Part shown: one piece after another, positions 24,424 through 33,187 of the stretch
Numbering within the stretch: position 1 is the first letter of the stretch
Layout of the letters: each line of letters opens with the position of its first letter
Program-made: the position numbers and the translations under genes
The notes under the pieces: generated by a model
The model's database searches: none
What the model was told of the DNA's origin: nothing
The model's input: only the letters and a program-made list of their open reading frames with translations
NCBI GenBank assembly: GCA_016180425.1
Contig: JACPBF010000015.1
Location: forward strand, 1 to 55,278
DNA length: 55,278 nt
Direction: 5' to 3'
Source: Elusimicrobiota bacterium
GTDB lineage: Bacteria > Elusimicrobiota > Elusimicrobia > 2-02-FULL-39-32

Positions 24424-24765
24424 CTAACCAATAGCAGCGCTGCCAGTTTCACCTGTGCGAATGCGAATACATTGTTCCATATTGGTTACCATGATTTTTC
24501 CATCGCCAATATTCCCGGTTCTTGCGCCTTTAATAATGGCGTCAATCGTAGGTTGAACAAAGTTATCATTGACCGCGATCTCAACTCTTACTTTTTTTAA
24601 AAGATTAATCTCTTCAATGGCTCCGCGGTAGCTTTCAGTGAAACCTTTTTGTTGTCCAGCGCCAACCACATTGGTGACTGTCATTTTGTGGACTTGCGCA
24701 TCAAACAATGCTTTTTTAACATCCGGTAATTTTTCCGGTTGAATCATTGCAGTTATAAGTTTCAT
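24424..24765 (-). CDS. glnK: PII nitrogen regulatory protein GlnK
   Basis: 113 aa. A canonical PII trimer subunit: [21 protein letters not shown]-loop [29 protein letters not shown] with Tyr in the uridylylation position (ESYRG), B-loop [11 protein letters not shown] and C-loop [12 protein letters not shown] senses ATP/ADP and 2-oxoglutarate and gates the Amt channel. It lies 44 nt after amt with AGGAGG before the ATG, the classic amt-glnK pairing. It contrasts with the second, T-loop-shortened PII-like gene of the same operon. Confidence 0.95.
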   Translation of the reverse strand: MKLITAMIQPEKLPDVKKALFDAQVHKMTVTNVVGAGQQKGFTESYRGAIEEINLLKKVRVEIAVNDNFVQPTIDAIIKGARTGNIGDGKIMVTNMEQCIRIRTGETGSAAIG

Positions 24766-24809
24766 AAATCCTCCTTAAATAATAATGGAATTATTAAATT
24801 AATATTAGT

Positions 24810-26243
24810 TTATTTGGCTGTAAAGATCTGGAAGTCTGCATAAGCTTCCATTCCATGTTCGCCAATATCCAAGCCTCTAATTTCTTCTTCGCGGCTAACT
24901 CTAATACCCATTATTGCCTTAATTGCATACCAAACAACCAAACTAATAATAAAGGTAAACGCACCTACTCCAACGACTCCAATGAGTTGGTCGGTAAAAG
25001 ATTTAAATCCACCGCCAAAAAGGAGTCCTAGAGGAGGCTGCGCTGCTCCACCAGCATAAGGAGCGGATGCAAAAAGTCCAACTGCCAGGGTTCCCCAAAT
25101 TCCATTAACTAAATGCACGGAAAGAGCGCCTACTGGATCATCTAGTTTTACTTTGTCAAAGAAAAGCACAGCAAAAACTACTAATACTCCTGCAATTGCT
25201 CCAATGACAACTGAAGATCCCACACCTACCCATGCGCAAGGAGCTGTGATTGCAACCAAGCCTGCTAAGCAGCCGTTCAGGATCATGGAAAGATCTGGTT
25301 TACCAAGAATGATGGAAGCAGTGATATAAGCAGCAACCGTGCCTGCTGCAGCTGCTGAGTTTGTGGTTACGCAAATGCGAGCAATATCTGAAGGCACTGC
25401 AGCCATAGTTGAGCCTGGATTAAAACCAAACCAACCTAACCAAAGAATAAAGCAGCCTAAAGTTGCAAGAGCCATGTTGTGTCCATAAATAGGATTTACA
25501 CTTCCATCTGCGCGATATTTTCCAATTCTGGGTCCTAGAGCTATGATGCCAGCTAAAGCAGCCCATCCACCTACAGAGTGCACAACAGTAGAACCTGCAA
25601 AATCCCAGAATCCTCTGGTTGCTAACCATCCGCCGCCCCAAATCCAATGGCCTGTAAGAGGGTACATGATCGCAACTAGAACAAAGGAGAAAACCACAAA
25701 GGAGTTGAAAATAATTCTGCCGCCAACTGCTCCAGATACAATAGTTGCCGCTGTTCCTGCAAATACTAATTGAAAGAAAAATTTAGCCCAGAGTGGAACT
25801 CCTGTCCAAGCAATAGAAGAATAAGCTCCTTGATAAGCGGCGCCCATTAAAGGACTATTATCTGCTCCTCCTACAAACCATAGACCATCAATTCCCATAA
25901 AACCATTGCCATTGCCAAACATAATGCCCCAGCCAATAATCCAGAAAGCTAAAGAAGCTATGGCAAATACCACAAAGTTTTTAGAGCAAATATTAACGCA
26001 ATTTTTGGCTTGTTGTAAGCCAGCTTCCAACATGCCAAAACCCGCATTCATCCAAAAAACCAACATCGCTGTAACTAATGTCCAGATTGTATCTGCCGCT
26101 ACTTTTCCACCAGAGATAGAGTCTGCTAATTCCTGCGTAAAAGGTACTACTTCTCCTTCTGCAAGAGCTAAGGGAATTAAAGTTACAACTATTCCCAAAG
26201 CGATAAAAAGCTTCTTGCCGAATCTTTTTAACATGCTTTTCAT
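24810..26243 (-). CDS. amt: Ammonium transporter Amt
   Basis: 477 aa with a signal-like N-terminus (LFIALGIVVTLIPLALA) followed by about eleven membrane helices. Family landmarks are DTIWTLVTAMLVFWMNAGFGMLEAGL, NFVVFAIASLAFWIIGWGIMFG, DFAGSTVVHSVGGWAALAG (first pore His), GWFGFNPGST and DDPVGALSVHLVNGIWGTLAVGLF (second pore His). It passes ammonium across the inner membrane. AGGAGG lies 9 nt before the ATG. Expression is likely controlled by transcription attenuation in the 250-nt leader, which carries an ANTAR-type hairpin pair and two terminators. Confidence 0.96.
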   Translation of the reverse strand: MKSMLKRFGKKLFIALGIVVTLIPLALAEGEVVPFTQELADSISGGKVAADTIWTLVTAMLVFWMNAGFGMLEAGLQQAKNCVNICSKNFVVFAIASLAFWIIGWGIMFGNGNGFMGIDGLWFVGGADNSPLMGAAYQGAYSSIAWTGVPLWAKFFFQLVFAGTAATIVSGAVGGRIIFNSFVVFSFVLVAIMYPLTGHWIWGGGWLATRGFWDFAGSTVVHSVGGWAALAGIIALGPRIGKYRADGSVNPIYGHNMALATLGCFILWLGWFGFNPGSTMAAVPSDIARICVTTNSAAAAGTVAAYITASIILGKPDLSMILNGCLAGLVAITAPCAWVGVGSSVVIGAIAGVLVVFAVLFFDKVKLDDPVGALSVHLVNGIWGTLAVGLFASAPYAGGAAQPPLGLLFGGGFKSFTDQLIGVVGVGAFTFIISLVVWYAIKAIMGIRVSREEEIRGLDIGEHGMEAYADFQIFTAK

Positions 26244-26287
26244 TTGTGCTGCCTCCTTATTTATTTAGTGAATAGATAAAATAAAAA

Positions 26288-26339
26288 GTCCTAATTTTTT
26301 AAGTAAAACAATTACCTAAAAATTAGGACCTCTTTGTCC
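26288..26339 (-). promoter_or_regulatory. Second attenuator of the amt leader: A1/G4 hexaloop hairpin plus terminator
   Basis: A short hairpin GGAC-AAAGAG-GUCC (26326-26339) has a six-base loop with A first and G fourth. Its GUCC is also the start of a long stem, GUCCUAAUUUUUAGGUAA with UUACUUAAAAAAUUAGGAC (26288-26329), followed by UUUUUAU: a strong terminator 44 nt before the amt ATG. The two folds are mutually exclusive, the layout of an ANTAR P2/terminator. I find no matching P1 hairpin in the 75 nt upstream, so it is an incomplete or shared site. A separate AGUGGA...UCCACU pairing spans 26364-26406. Confidence 0.65.
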
Positions 26340-26414
26340 AAATTTTTTATTTTGAGAATTTTATTTTAGTGGATTTAGGTTAAAACAGGATTGAACAATG
26401 TTTCCACTACGCAT

Positions 26415-26489
26415 AAAAACCCCTTAGTTCTATTCAGAGAACCTTGAGGACTGCGTTGTCCTTTTTAGAAACAATACTACTTTGTACTG
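26415..26489 (-). promoter_or_regulatory. ANTAR-type two-hairpin antitermination target in the amt leader
   Basis: Two adjacent hairpins with hexanucleotide loops: P1 CAGUAC-AAAGUA-GUAUUG (26472-26489) and P2 AGGAC-AACGCA-GUCCU (26447-26462), 9 nt apart. Both loops have A at position 1 and G at position 4, the invariant bases of RNA sites bound by ANTAR regulators such as EutV and NasR. The 3' side of P2 is also the 5' start of a terminator, CCUCAAGGUUCU with AGAACUAAGGGG then UUUUU (26415-26449), as the ANTAR mechanism requires. Predicted transcription start lies at the first base of P1. The window encodes a GAF-GAF-ANTAR protein at 33188-34396. Confidence 0.82.
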
Positions 26490-26495
26490 GCGCAT

Positions 26496-26524
26496 ATATT
26501 AATAAACTCCTAAATAGTTGTCAA
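26496..26524 (-). promoter_or_regulatory. Promoter of the amt-glnK-porin operon
   Basis: Minus strand: -35 TTGACA (26519-26524), 17-nt spacer, -10 TAATAT (26496-26501). The start would be near 26489, directly at hairpin P1. Bases 26525-26612, up to the permease stop, hold no gene; TACTGGCGCATA near 26484 recurs inverted near 26571 with a 3-base insertion. Confidence 0.6.
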
Positions 26525-26612
26525 GAGATTTTATTTTTTTTTACGATAACTTGTAGAGGTTCCAATTTTATGCGCCGCCAGTAGTAGAAATGACTTTCAG
26601 TGCAGAAACTAT

Positions 26613-28598
26613 TTATACTCGTATAGGCAAAACAACCATGGTAATTCCCTGATGATAAAATTTTCGCTGCATTGCAAAAACTGTATAGTTATGGAGAAGG
26701 CGGGTAAAAAACGAGTCATGCGGAAAAACAAGTTGTCCTCCAAAAAATATTGTCTGAGGGAAACGTTGTAATATTTTTGGCGCAAGTTCAGATACCTCTT
26801 CTACCACATCGTTGCCTACAACATCATAACCCTCAGCATAAAATCCATTTCTTTTCATAAAATTAATATATTGGCCAATGTCTGCTTTTACCTTTGTCTG
26901 CAGACGTTCCACCTCTTTAGCTCCTTTAAAATTTCCAGAATCAATGATTCCAACTTGAACAAATACAAAATTTTTATAGATGCCTCCAAACAAACGGATC
27001 ACATTAAAAAGCGTGTGCAACCCTAAACCATTGAACCCATTGACCAAGATTACAGCGGTTTTAGCTTTTAAGTCAATTTCTGAATTTTCCCCTGGCTTTA
27101 CATTTGGAACAAAGTCAGCGCTAAAAGTAGAGAGCACCAAAGTTTCTAATCTTCTTAAGAGTTGTACAGTATGATAGTAATGCTTCTTAATAAGGAAGGA
27201 GGCTGTAATTAATGTGCCCGTCAATAGCAGTGTCAGCCATGCTCCTTCATGAAATTTTAATACAATCACAGAAACAAGAATAAAACTACAAAGAACCAAT
27301 CCTAAACCATTGATAAAAAATTTTTTGCGCCAACTCGTTCCATTAGCGCGTGATTTCCACCAATACCGGACCATGCCTAATTGAGAGAGCACAAAAGTGA
27401 TAAACACGTTAATACTGTAAAGCACCACCAGATATTTAACTGAGCCGCCAGTAAGAAGCATGAGAATTAACCCTGCTATTCCCATGATTAAAACACCATT
27501 TTGGCTGACAAACCGGTCGCTTAGCATGGTAAATCTGGAAGGGAACCAGCGGTCTAAAGACATATTTGCAAGAACCCGAGGCCCATCAATAAAACCAGCT
27601 TGCGCCGCTATAAAAAGAATTGCAGCCTCAGAAAACAGGGTAATTAAAACAAGGATAGTGCCGCTATTCCCATTCCACTGACTCGCTATTTTTTCAAAAA
27701 GAACAGCATTTAATGTTTTGCCTGCGACAGGTTGGACCCCATAGAGAAGATAAGCAATGATTAAACCCATAACTGTAAAGGAAAGAGACACTGCCATATA
27801 GGTCATTGTTTTTTTTCCTGTAGTTACCCTAGGCTCTCTTAAAATAGGCAAACCATTAGAGACAGCCTCTATTCCTGTAAAAGTGCCTGCGCCAAGACTA
27901 TAAGCTCTTAATATTAAGAAAATCATTCCCCAAGTGCCTAATTCTGAATGAGCGGTTTGAATATCATTTGCTGTGGAAATAACAATATCTGGTAAGTTAT
28001 TAATATGGGCAAATATTCCATAGAGAATGAAAAAAACATGGGTTATAACAAAAGTTAAAAAAATAGGAACAAGTGGAACAACGCTTTCTTTTACCCCTCT
28101 TGAATTTAAAATCATGAGTAAAATAATCCCTAGAAACGCGAATTCAAGTTTTAGATGGTACCATTGCACTGGTAAAAAGCTGAAAAGAGCGTCTGCGCCG
28201 CTCGCTATAGAGATAGTAATAGTGAGAATGTAGTCAATAATCAAAGCGCAGCCTGAAATCATGCCTAAGGTAGGGTTCAGCAGTTTACTTGCAACCAAAT
28301 ATCCCCCCCCGCCGGTAGGAAAAAGTTCTATTAGTTGGGAGTAACTGGCGCTGATCATAAAAATAGTTAAGACTGAGCATAGGCCAACAAAGATAGAAAG
28401 GTAGATATGACCGTTTAAAGCAAGGAATGCCTCTTCTGGTCCATAACAAGAGGAGGAGAGACCGTCCGCGCCTAAGCCTACCCAGGCAAAGAAGGCAACT
28501 AAGGAAAGTCTGTGATAGACATCGCGATCAAATGGGTTAAGGGCTGTGCCAAAAAGAAATGTTTTTATGCGTTCAGCCAAAGATGGCTTTGGTTCCAT
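26613..28598 (-). CDS. APC-superfamily permease, KimA/potassium-importer-like
   Basis: 661 aa. About twelve membrane helices occupy residues 25-470, with family motifs LSLVAFFAWVGLGADGLSSSCYGPEEAFLAL, FPTGGGGYLVASKLLNPTLGMISGCALIIDY and GAGTFTGIEAVSNGLPILREPRVTTGKKTM. The last 170 residues are soluble. This layout, GADGLSSSxYGPE in helix 1 and a long cytosolic C-terminus, recalls the KimA (YdaO) K+ importers of the APC superfamily more than amino-acid permeases, but substrate cannot be fixed by eye. It does not have the classical Kup N-terminus. Transcribed divergently from carA with overlapping -35 boxes. Confidence 0.8.
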   Translation of the reverse strand: MEPKPSLAERIKTFLFGTALNPFDRDVYHRLSLVAFFAWVGLGADGLSSSCYGPEEAFLALNGHIYLSIFVGLCSVLTIFMISASYSQLIELFPTGGGGYLVASKLLNPTLGMISGCALIIDYILTITISIASGADALFSFLPVQWYHLKLEFAFLGIILLMILNSRGVKESVVPLVPIFLTFVITHVFFILYGIFAHINNLPDIVISTANDIQTAHSELGTWGMIFLILRAYSLGAGTFTGIEAVSNGLPILREPRVTTGKKTMTYMAVSLSFTVMGLIIAYLLYGVQPVAGKTLNAVLFEKIASQWNGNSGTILVLITLFSEAAILFIAAQAGFIDGPRVLANMSLDRWFPSRFTMLSDRFVSQNGVLIMGIAGLILMLLTGGSVKYLVVLYSINVFITFVLSQLGMVRYWWKSRANGTSWRKKFFINGLGLVLCSFILVSVIVLKFHEGAWLTLLLTGTLITASFLIKKHYYHTVQLLRRLETLVLSTFSADFVPNVKPGENSEIDLKAKTAVILVNGFNGLGLHTLFNVIRLFGGIYKNFVFVQVGIIDSGNFKGAKEVERLQTKVKADIGQYINFMKRNGFYAEGYDVVGNDVVEEVSELAPKILQRFPQTIFFGGQLVFPHDSFFTRLLHNYTVFAMQRKFYHQGITMVVLPIRV

Positions 28599-28671
28599 AT
28601 TAATAATTTATGATTTTATTGGATTAGAATAGAGGCTGGCGCTGTTTAAATTCACGGGTCATATTCAATGA

Positions 28672-28700
28672 ATTATATTGCAAAATTGAAGAGTTGTCAA
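28672..28700 (-). promoter_or_regulatory. Promoter of the permease gene
   Basis: Minus strand: -35 TTGACA (28695-28700), 17-nt spacer, -10 TATAAT (28672-28677), a full consensus match. Predicted leader is about 67 nt. Its -35 overlaps the divergent carA -35 by five bases. Confidence 0.8.
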
Positions 28701-28722
28701 TATATTAAATCTTTTGTATTAT
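28694..28722 (+). promoter_or_regulatory. Promoter of carAB
   Basis: -35 TTGTCA (28694-28699), 17-nt spacer, -10 TATTAT (28717-28722). The carA ATG follows 12 nt after the -10 box, so the mRNA leader would be about 6 nt. The -35 overlaps that of the divergent permease promoter. Confidence 0.7.
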
Positions 28723-28734
28723 ATCCCGCTAAAT

Positions 28735-29913
28735 ATGGAAAATCTTACCTTGAAATCCAATAAAAAAGCAATTCTGTTATTAGAATCAGGAAAATCTTAT
28801 CTAGGTGAATCCTTTGGAGCGCAAGTAGAGCGTTGTGGAGAGATTGTTTTTAATACTTCAATGACAGGATATCAAGAGATATTGACAGATCCTTCCTATA
28901 AAGGTCAGATCATTGTGATGACAGAACCCCATATTGGCAATGTTGGGGTTAATAAGGAAGATATAGAGTGTGAACAGATTTTTGCTGAAGGATTGATTGT
29001 AAGAGAGATCAGCCCTGTGGTTTCTAATTGGAGAGCAGTATCTAGTTTGCCTGATTTTTTAAAGAAAAGAGACTTGCCTGCTATCTCTGGAATTGATACT
29101 CGCTCTTTAACTAAGCATTTAAGGGAAGCAGGGGTTATGAGAGGAATCATCTCTACCTTGGATTTTAATCCTAAAAGTTTAATGAATAAAGTGCAGAAAT
29201 CTAGCGCAATGGTTGGTCAAGATCTTGTTAAAGAAGTCTCTTCAAAAGAAAGATATGATTGGAATTTGCCTGAATGGAAATGGGAAGGTCAAAAAGGACT
29301 CCCTCAATTAGAGTCGCATGTTATTGTGATGGATTTTGGAGCTAAGCAAAATATTTTGCGTTGTTTAAGAGAAAGAGGCTGTAAAGTAACTGTAGTTCCT
29401 GCTAAAACCTCTAAGGATGAGATTCTTTCTTTAAGACCAGATGGAGTCATGCTTTCTAATGGGCCTGGGGATCCAGCCAGCGTAACTTATGCAATTGAAA
29501 CTATAGGCGGGTTAATAAATTCTTTAGGAAATTCTAAAAAGAATTTATTTCCAATCTTTGGCATCTGTTTGGGACATCAATTATTAGGCTTAGCCTTAGG
29601 AGGCAAGACTTTTAAATTAAAGTTTGGCCATAGGGGAGCTAACCATCCTGTGAAGGATTTAGCAACTGGAAAAATTGAAATTACAACACAAAATCATGGA
29701 TTTTGTGTGGATATTGAATCTTTATCTAATAAAGAGGTTGAACTGACCCATATAAATTTAAATGACCAGACTTTAGAAGGAATGAAACATAAACATTTAC
29801 CCATATTTTCTGTTCAGTACCACCCAGAATCCTCAGCCGGTCCGCACGATTCTCGTTATTTGTTTGATCGTTTTATTGATCTCATCCAACAATCTAAAAA
29901 AGATAGAACCTAA
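28735..29913 (+). CDS. carA: Carbamoyl-phosphate synthase small subunit
   Basis: 392 aa from the ATG at 28735; the frame opens 7 codons earlier at a TTG that overlaps the -10 box. The small subunit hydrolyses glutamine and channels ammonia to CarB, for pyrimidine and arginine synthesis. The N-terminal domain ([30 protein letters not shown]) is followed by a class I glutaminase: GPGDPASV, the nucleophile in [24 protein letters not shown] and the His-Glu pair in [13 protein letters not shown]. Its TAA overlaps the carB ATG by one base, so the two are translationally coupled. No Shine-Dalgarno sequence precedes it. Confidence 0.96.
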   Translation: MENLTLKSNKKAILLLESGKSYLGESFGAQVERCGEIVFNTSMTGYQEILTDPSYKGQIIVMTEPHIGNVGVNKEDIECEQIFAEGLIVREISPVVSNWRAVSSLPDFLKKRDLPAISGIDTRSLTKHLREAGVMRGIISTLDFNPKSLMNKVQKSSAMVGQDLVKEVSSKERYDWNLPEWKWEGQKGLPQLESHVIVMDFGAKQNILRCLRERGCKVTVVPAKTSKDEILSLRPDGVMLSNGPGDPASVTYAIETIGGLINSLGNSKKNLFPIFGICLGHQLLGLALGGKTFKLKFGHRGANHPVKDLATGKIEITTQNHGFCVDIESLSNKEVELTHINLNDQTLEGMKHKHLPIFSVQYHPESSAGPHDSRYLFDRFIDLIQQSKKDRT

Positions 29914-32900
29914 TGGCTAAAAGAAGCGATATTGAAAAAATATTAATTATTGGCAGCGGTCCTATTATTATAGGACAGGCTTGTGAGTTTGACTATTCTG
30001 GAACACAGGCGGTCAGGGCATTAAAGAAAGAGGGGTATAAAGTTGTTTTAATTAATTCTAATCCTGCAACCATCATGACAGATCCAGAAATAGCAGATGC
30101 TACTTATATAGAGCCTCTAACTCCGGAATATGTGGAAATGGTAATAGAAAAAGAAAGACCCCAGGCTCTTTTACCTACTTTGGGAGGTCAAACCGCTTTA
30201 AATTTGGCAGTGGCTATAGCAGAAAAAGGGATTTTAAAAAAATGGGGAGTAGAACTGATTGGAGCAAAATTAGAGTCAATTCATAAAGCTGAAGATCGCA
30301 AACTATTTAAGGAAACCATGATCAAAGCAGGACTTGATCTGCCCAAATCCGGCATAGCTTATAATTTAGATGAAGCTCAAAACATTGCCAAGATGCTTGG
30401 TTTTCCACTTATTATTCGACCCTCTTTTACCCTTGCTGGCAGCGGTTCTTCCATTGTTTATTCACAGGATGAATTCATTGAAGCAGCTACCAATGCTTTA
30501 GACTCTAGTCCCATCAGCGAAATTTTAATTGAAGAGTCTGTTTTAGGCTGGAAAGAGTTTGAACTGGAAGTGATGAGGGATGTTCGGGATAATTGCGTTG
30601 TGATCTGTTCCATAGAAAATTTTGATTCTATGGGAGTGCATACCGGAGATTCCATTACTGTGGCGCCTATCCAGACATTGACAGATAAGGAATATCAACT
30701 CATGCGAGACATGGCTTTTAAATGTATCAGAGCTATTGGGGTAGAAACAGGCGGTTCAAACATCCAATTTGCTGTTCATCCAAAAACCGGCAGAATGGTG
30801 GTGATTGAAATGAATCCGCGGGTATCCCGCTCCAGCGCCTTAGCTTCTAAAGCCACTGGTTTTCCAATAGCTAAGATTGCGGCCAAACTTGCGGTAGGCT
30901 ACACCTTAGATGAGATTCCAAATGATATTACTAAAAAGACCCCAGCTTCTTTTGAACCCACTATTGATTATTGCGTAGTTAAGGTGCCTCGTTTTGCCTT
31001 TGAGAAATTCTCTAAGACCAATCAAACTTTAAACAGCCAGATGAAGTCCGTAGGAGAAGTTATGGCCATAGGCAGAACTTTTAAGGAATCTTTACAAAAA
31101 GCTCTGCGTGGATTAGAAATTGGCAGAGCAGGCTTAGGAGCAGACGGCAAAGACAACAATCCAACCTTAGAAGATATAAAACAGAAATTAAGAATTCCTA
31201 ACTGTGATCGAATTTTTTATATTCGTTACGCTTTGCAACAGGGTTTATCCATTTCAGAAATTGCAGAATTATCCTCTGTAGATGCTTGGTTTATTCAACA
31301 ACTAGAGGAAATTTATAGGTTTGAGCAAACTTTGCTAAAAGCTCCTTTTCCGCTTTCTAAGGAGAACTTATTAGAAGCAAAAAGAAATGGGTTTTCAGAC
31401 AAACAAATCGCTTTTTTAAAAAATGAAAAAGAATTGGAAATTAGAAAGTTAAGAAAAAGTTTAAATCTGATTCCAACTTATAAGGTTGTGGACACGTGCG
31501 CGGGCGAGTTCCCAGCCATGACCCCCTATTTTTATTCTACCTATGAAGAAGAGGATGAAGGTGAAGTGGAAAAAGGTCAAAAGGTGATTATTCTTGGCGG
31601 CGGACCTAACAGAATTGGCCAAGGGATTGAATTTGACTATTGCTGCGTGCATGCTGTAATGGCTTTGCATGAAGCGGGTTTTAGAACCATTATGGTCAAT
31701 TGTAACCCTGAGACTGTTTCCACGGATTATGATATTTCTGACCGTCTTTATTTTGAGCCTTTGACTCTTGAGGATGTGATGCATATTGTGGAAAAAGAAA
31801 AGCCTCTTGGGTTAATTGTTCAATTTGGCGGACAAACCCCGTTGAATCTTACTCTTCCTTTGGAAAAAGCAGGGGTAAAAATTTTAGGAACTTCCCCAGA
31901 TTCAATTGATATTTCCGAAGATAGAATGAGATTTGGCAAACTATTAGAAGGTTTAGAGATTCTTCATCCTGCTTATGGAATAGCAAAGACTATTCAAGAA
32001 GCAAAAAAGGTCGCTCAAAATATAGGCTACCCTGTCATTGTAAGACCCTCTTATGTTTTGGGAGGAAGAGGCATGAAAGTGGTTTACGATCAGGAAATGC
32101 TCAATCAATATGTCTTAAGTCAAACGGATTATTACACAAAACAGTTAGGAGATCATCCTATTTTAATAGATCGTTTTTTGAATTCTGCCAAAGAAGTGGA
32201 CGTGGATGCTTTATCTGATGGAGAAGATGTCTATATTGGCGGTATTTTGGAACATATTGAAGAGGCTGGAATTCATTCAGGAGATTCTGCTTGTATATTG
32301 CCTCCTAAAAATCTTTCTAAAAATGAAATTCAAACAATTGTTGAGATCACAAAAAAATTGGCAAGAAAACTTGAGGTGCGCGGGCTTTTGAATATTCAAT
32401 TCGCAATTCAGGATAAAAAAGTTTATGTTTTAGAGGTGAACCCAAGAGCTTCCCGCACAGTTCCTTTTATTAGTAAAGCCACTGGCATTCCCATAGCTAA
32501 AATTGCGGCAAGGTTAATGATCGGCCAGACCTTAAAAGATTTAAAAGAAATTTATCATTTTGATCTTTTGAATTATGATTTTCAGAATCTTAAACATGTG
32601 GCAGTAAAGGAAGCAGTGCTCCCTTGGGTAAAATTTCCCGGCACAGATGCCTTACTATCTCCTGAAATGAAATCCACAGGAGAGGTGATGGGATTAGATT
32701 TTAATTTTGCCTCTGCTTTTTTAAAGAGCCAAGTGGCTTCTGGAACCCCAGTTCCATTGGAGGGCACTATTCTTTGTTCTTTACGAGATCAGGACAAAAA
32801 ACAAGCTTTGCCAATTATAAATGAGTTCATTAAAGCTGGATTTAAGGTGGTTGCAACAGAAGGCACCTATCGTTATCTTAAGGATTCTGGACTTACCGTG

Positions 32901-33173
32901 GAATGCGTTAAGAAAATTTCAGAGGGAAGACCCCATGTTGTGGATTTAATTAAAAATAGGCAGGTGCAGATGGTGGTGAATACTCCTTCTCAAAGTGAGA
33001 AAGCTCAAACAGACGGTTCTCAAATTAGGGGCGCAGCTATTCAGTTCCAGGTGCCGATATTTACCACTCTTTCCGCCTTAAAAGCTTTAAATGAAAGCAT
33101 CTTAGAGATAATCCGACAGAAATATCGTCCCGAAGTCCAGTCTTTACAAGATTATTTTCAGGTTAAAAAATAA
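29913..33173 (+). CDS. carB: Carbamoyl-phosphate synthase large subunit
   Basis: 1,086 aa, full length. Two homologous ATP-grasp halves: the first begins [22 protein letters not shown], with [12 protein letters not shown] and [12 protein letters not shown]; the second has [33 protein letters not shown] and [13 protein letters not shown]. The first half phosphorylates bicarbonate and the second phosphorylates carbamate. The C-terminal regulatory, methylglyoxal-synthase-like domain is present ([28 protein letters not shown]). The gene is convergent with the GAF-ANTAR gene, 14 nt between stops, with no obvious terminator between them. Confidence 0.97.
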   Translation: MAKRSDIEKILIIGSGPIIIGQACEFDYSGTQAVRALKKEGYKVVLINSNPATIMTDPEIADATYIEPLTPEYVEMVIEKERPQALLPTLGGQTALNLAVAIAEKGILKKWGVELIGAKLESIHKAEDRKLFKETMIKAGLDLPKSGIAYNLDEAQNIAKMLGFPLIIRPSFTLAGSGSSIVYSQDEFIEAATNALDSSPISEILIEESVLGWKEFELEVMRDVRDNCVVICSIENFDSMGVHTGDSITVAPIQTLTDKEYQLMRDMAFKCIRAIGVETGGSNIQFAVHPKTGRMVVIEMNPRVSRSSALASKATGFPIAKIAAKLAVGYTLDEIPNDITKKTPASFEPTIDYCVVKVPRFAFEKFSKTNQTLNSQMKSVGEVMAIGRTFKESLQKALRGLEIGRAGLGADGKDNNPTLEDIKQKLRIPNCDRIFYIRYALQQGLSISEIAELSSVDAWFIQQLEEIYRFEQTLLKAPFPLSKENLLEAKRNGFSDKQIAFLKNEKELEIRKLRKSLNLIPTYKVVDTCAGEFPAMTPYFYSTYEEEDEGEVEKGQKVIILGGGPNRIGQGIEFDYCCVHAVMALHEAGFRTIMVNCNPETVSTDYDISDRLYFEPLTLEDVMHIVEKEKPLGLIVQFGGQTPLNLTLPLEKAGVKILGTSPDSIDISEDRMRFGKLLEGLEILHPAYGIAKTIQEAKKVAQNIGYPVIVRPSYVLGGRGMKVVYDQEMLNQYVLSQTDYYTKQLGDHPILIDRFLNSAKEVDVDALSDGEDVYIGGILEHIEEAGIHSGDSACILPPKNLSKNEIQTIVEITKKLARKLEVRGLLNIQFAIQDKKVYVLEVNPRASRTVPFISKATGIPIAKIAARLMIGQTLKDLKEIYHFDLLNYDFQNLKHVAVKEAVLPWVKFPGTDALLSPEMKSTGEVMGLDFNFASAFLKSQVASGTPVPLEGTILCSLRDQDKKQALPIINEFIKAGFKVVATEGTYRYLKDSGLTVECVKKISEGRPHVVDLIKNRQVQMVVNTPSQSEKAQTDGSQIRGAAIQFQVPIFTTLSALKALNESILEIIRQKYRPEVQSLQDYFQVKK

Positions 33174-33187
33174 GAGAGAATAAAAAA

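Noticed and set aside
26281-26489. Glutamine riboswitch or T-box in the amt leader
   Set aside because: I could not find the conserved blocks of either; the paired A1/G4 hexaloops and overlapping terminators fit an ANTAR site much better.
26484-26583. Inverted repeat TACTGGCGCATA / TATGCGCC-GCC-AGTA around the amt promoter
   Set aside because: Imperfect, widely spaced and overlapping P1; no mechanism is suggested beyond what the hairpins explain.
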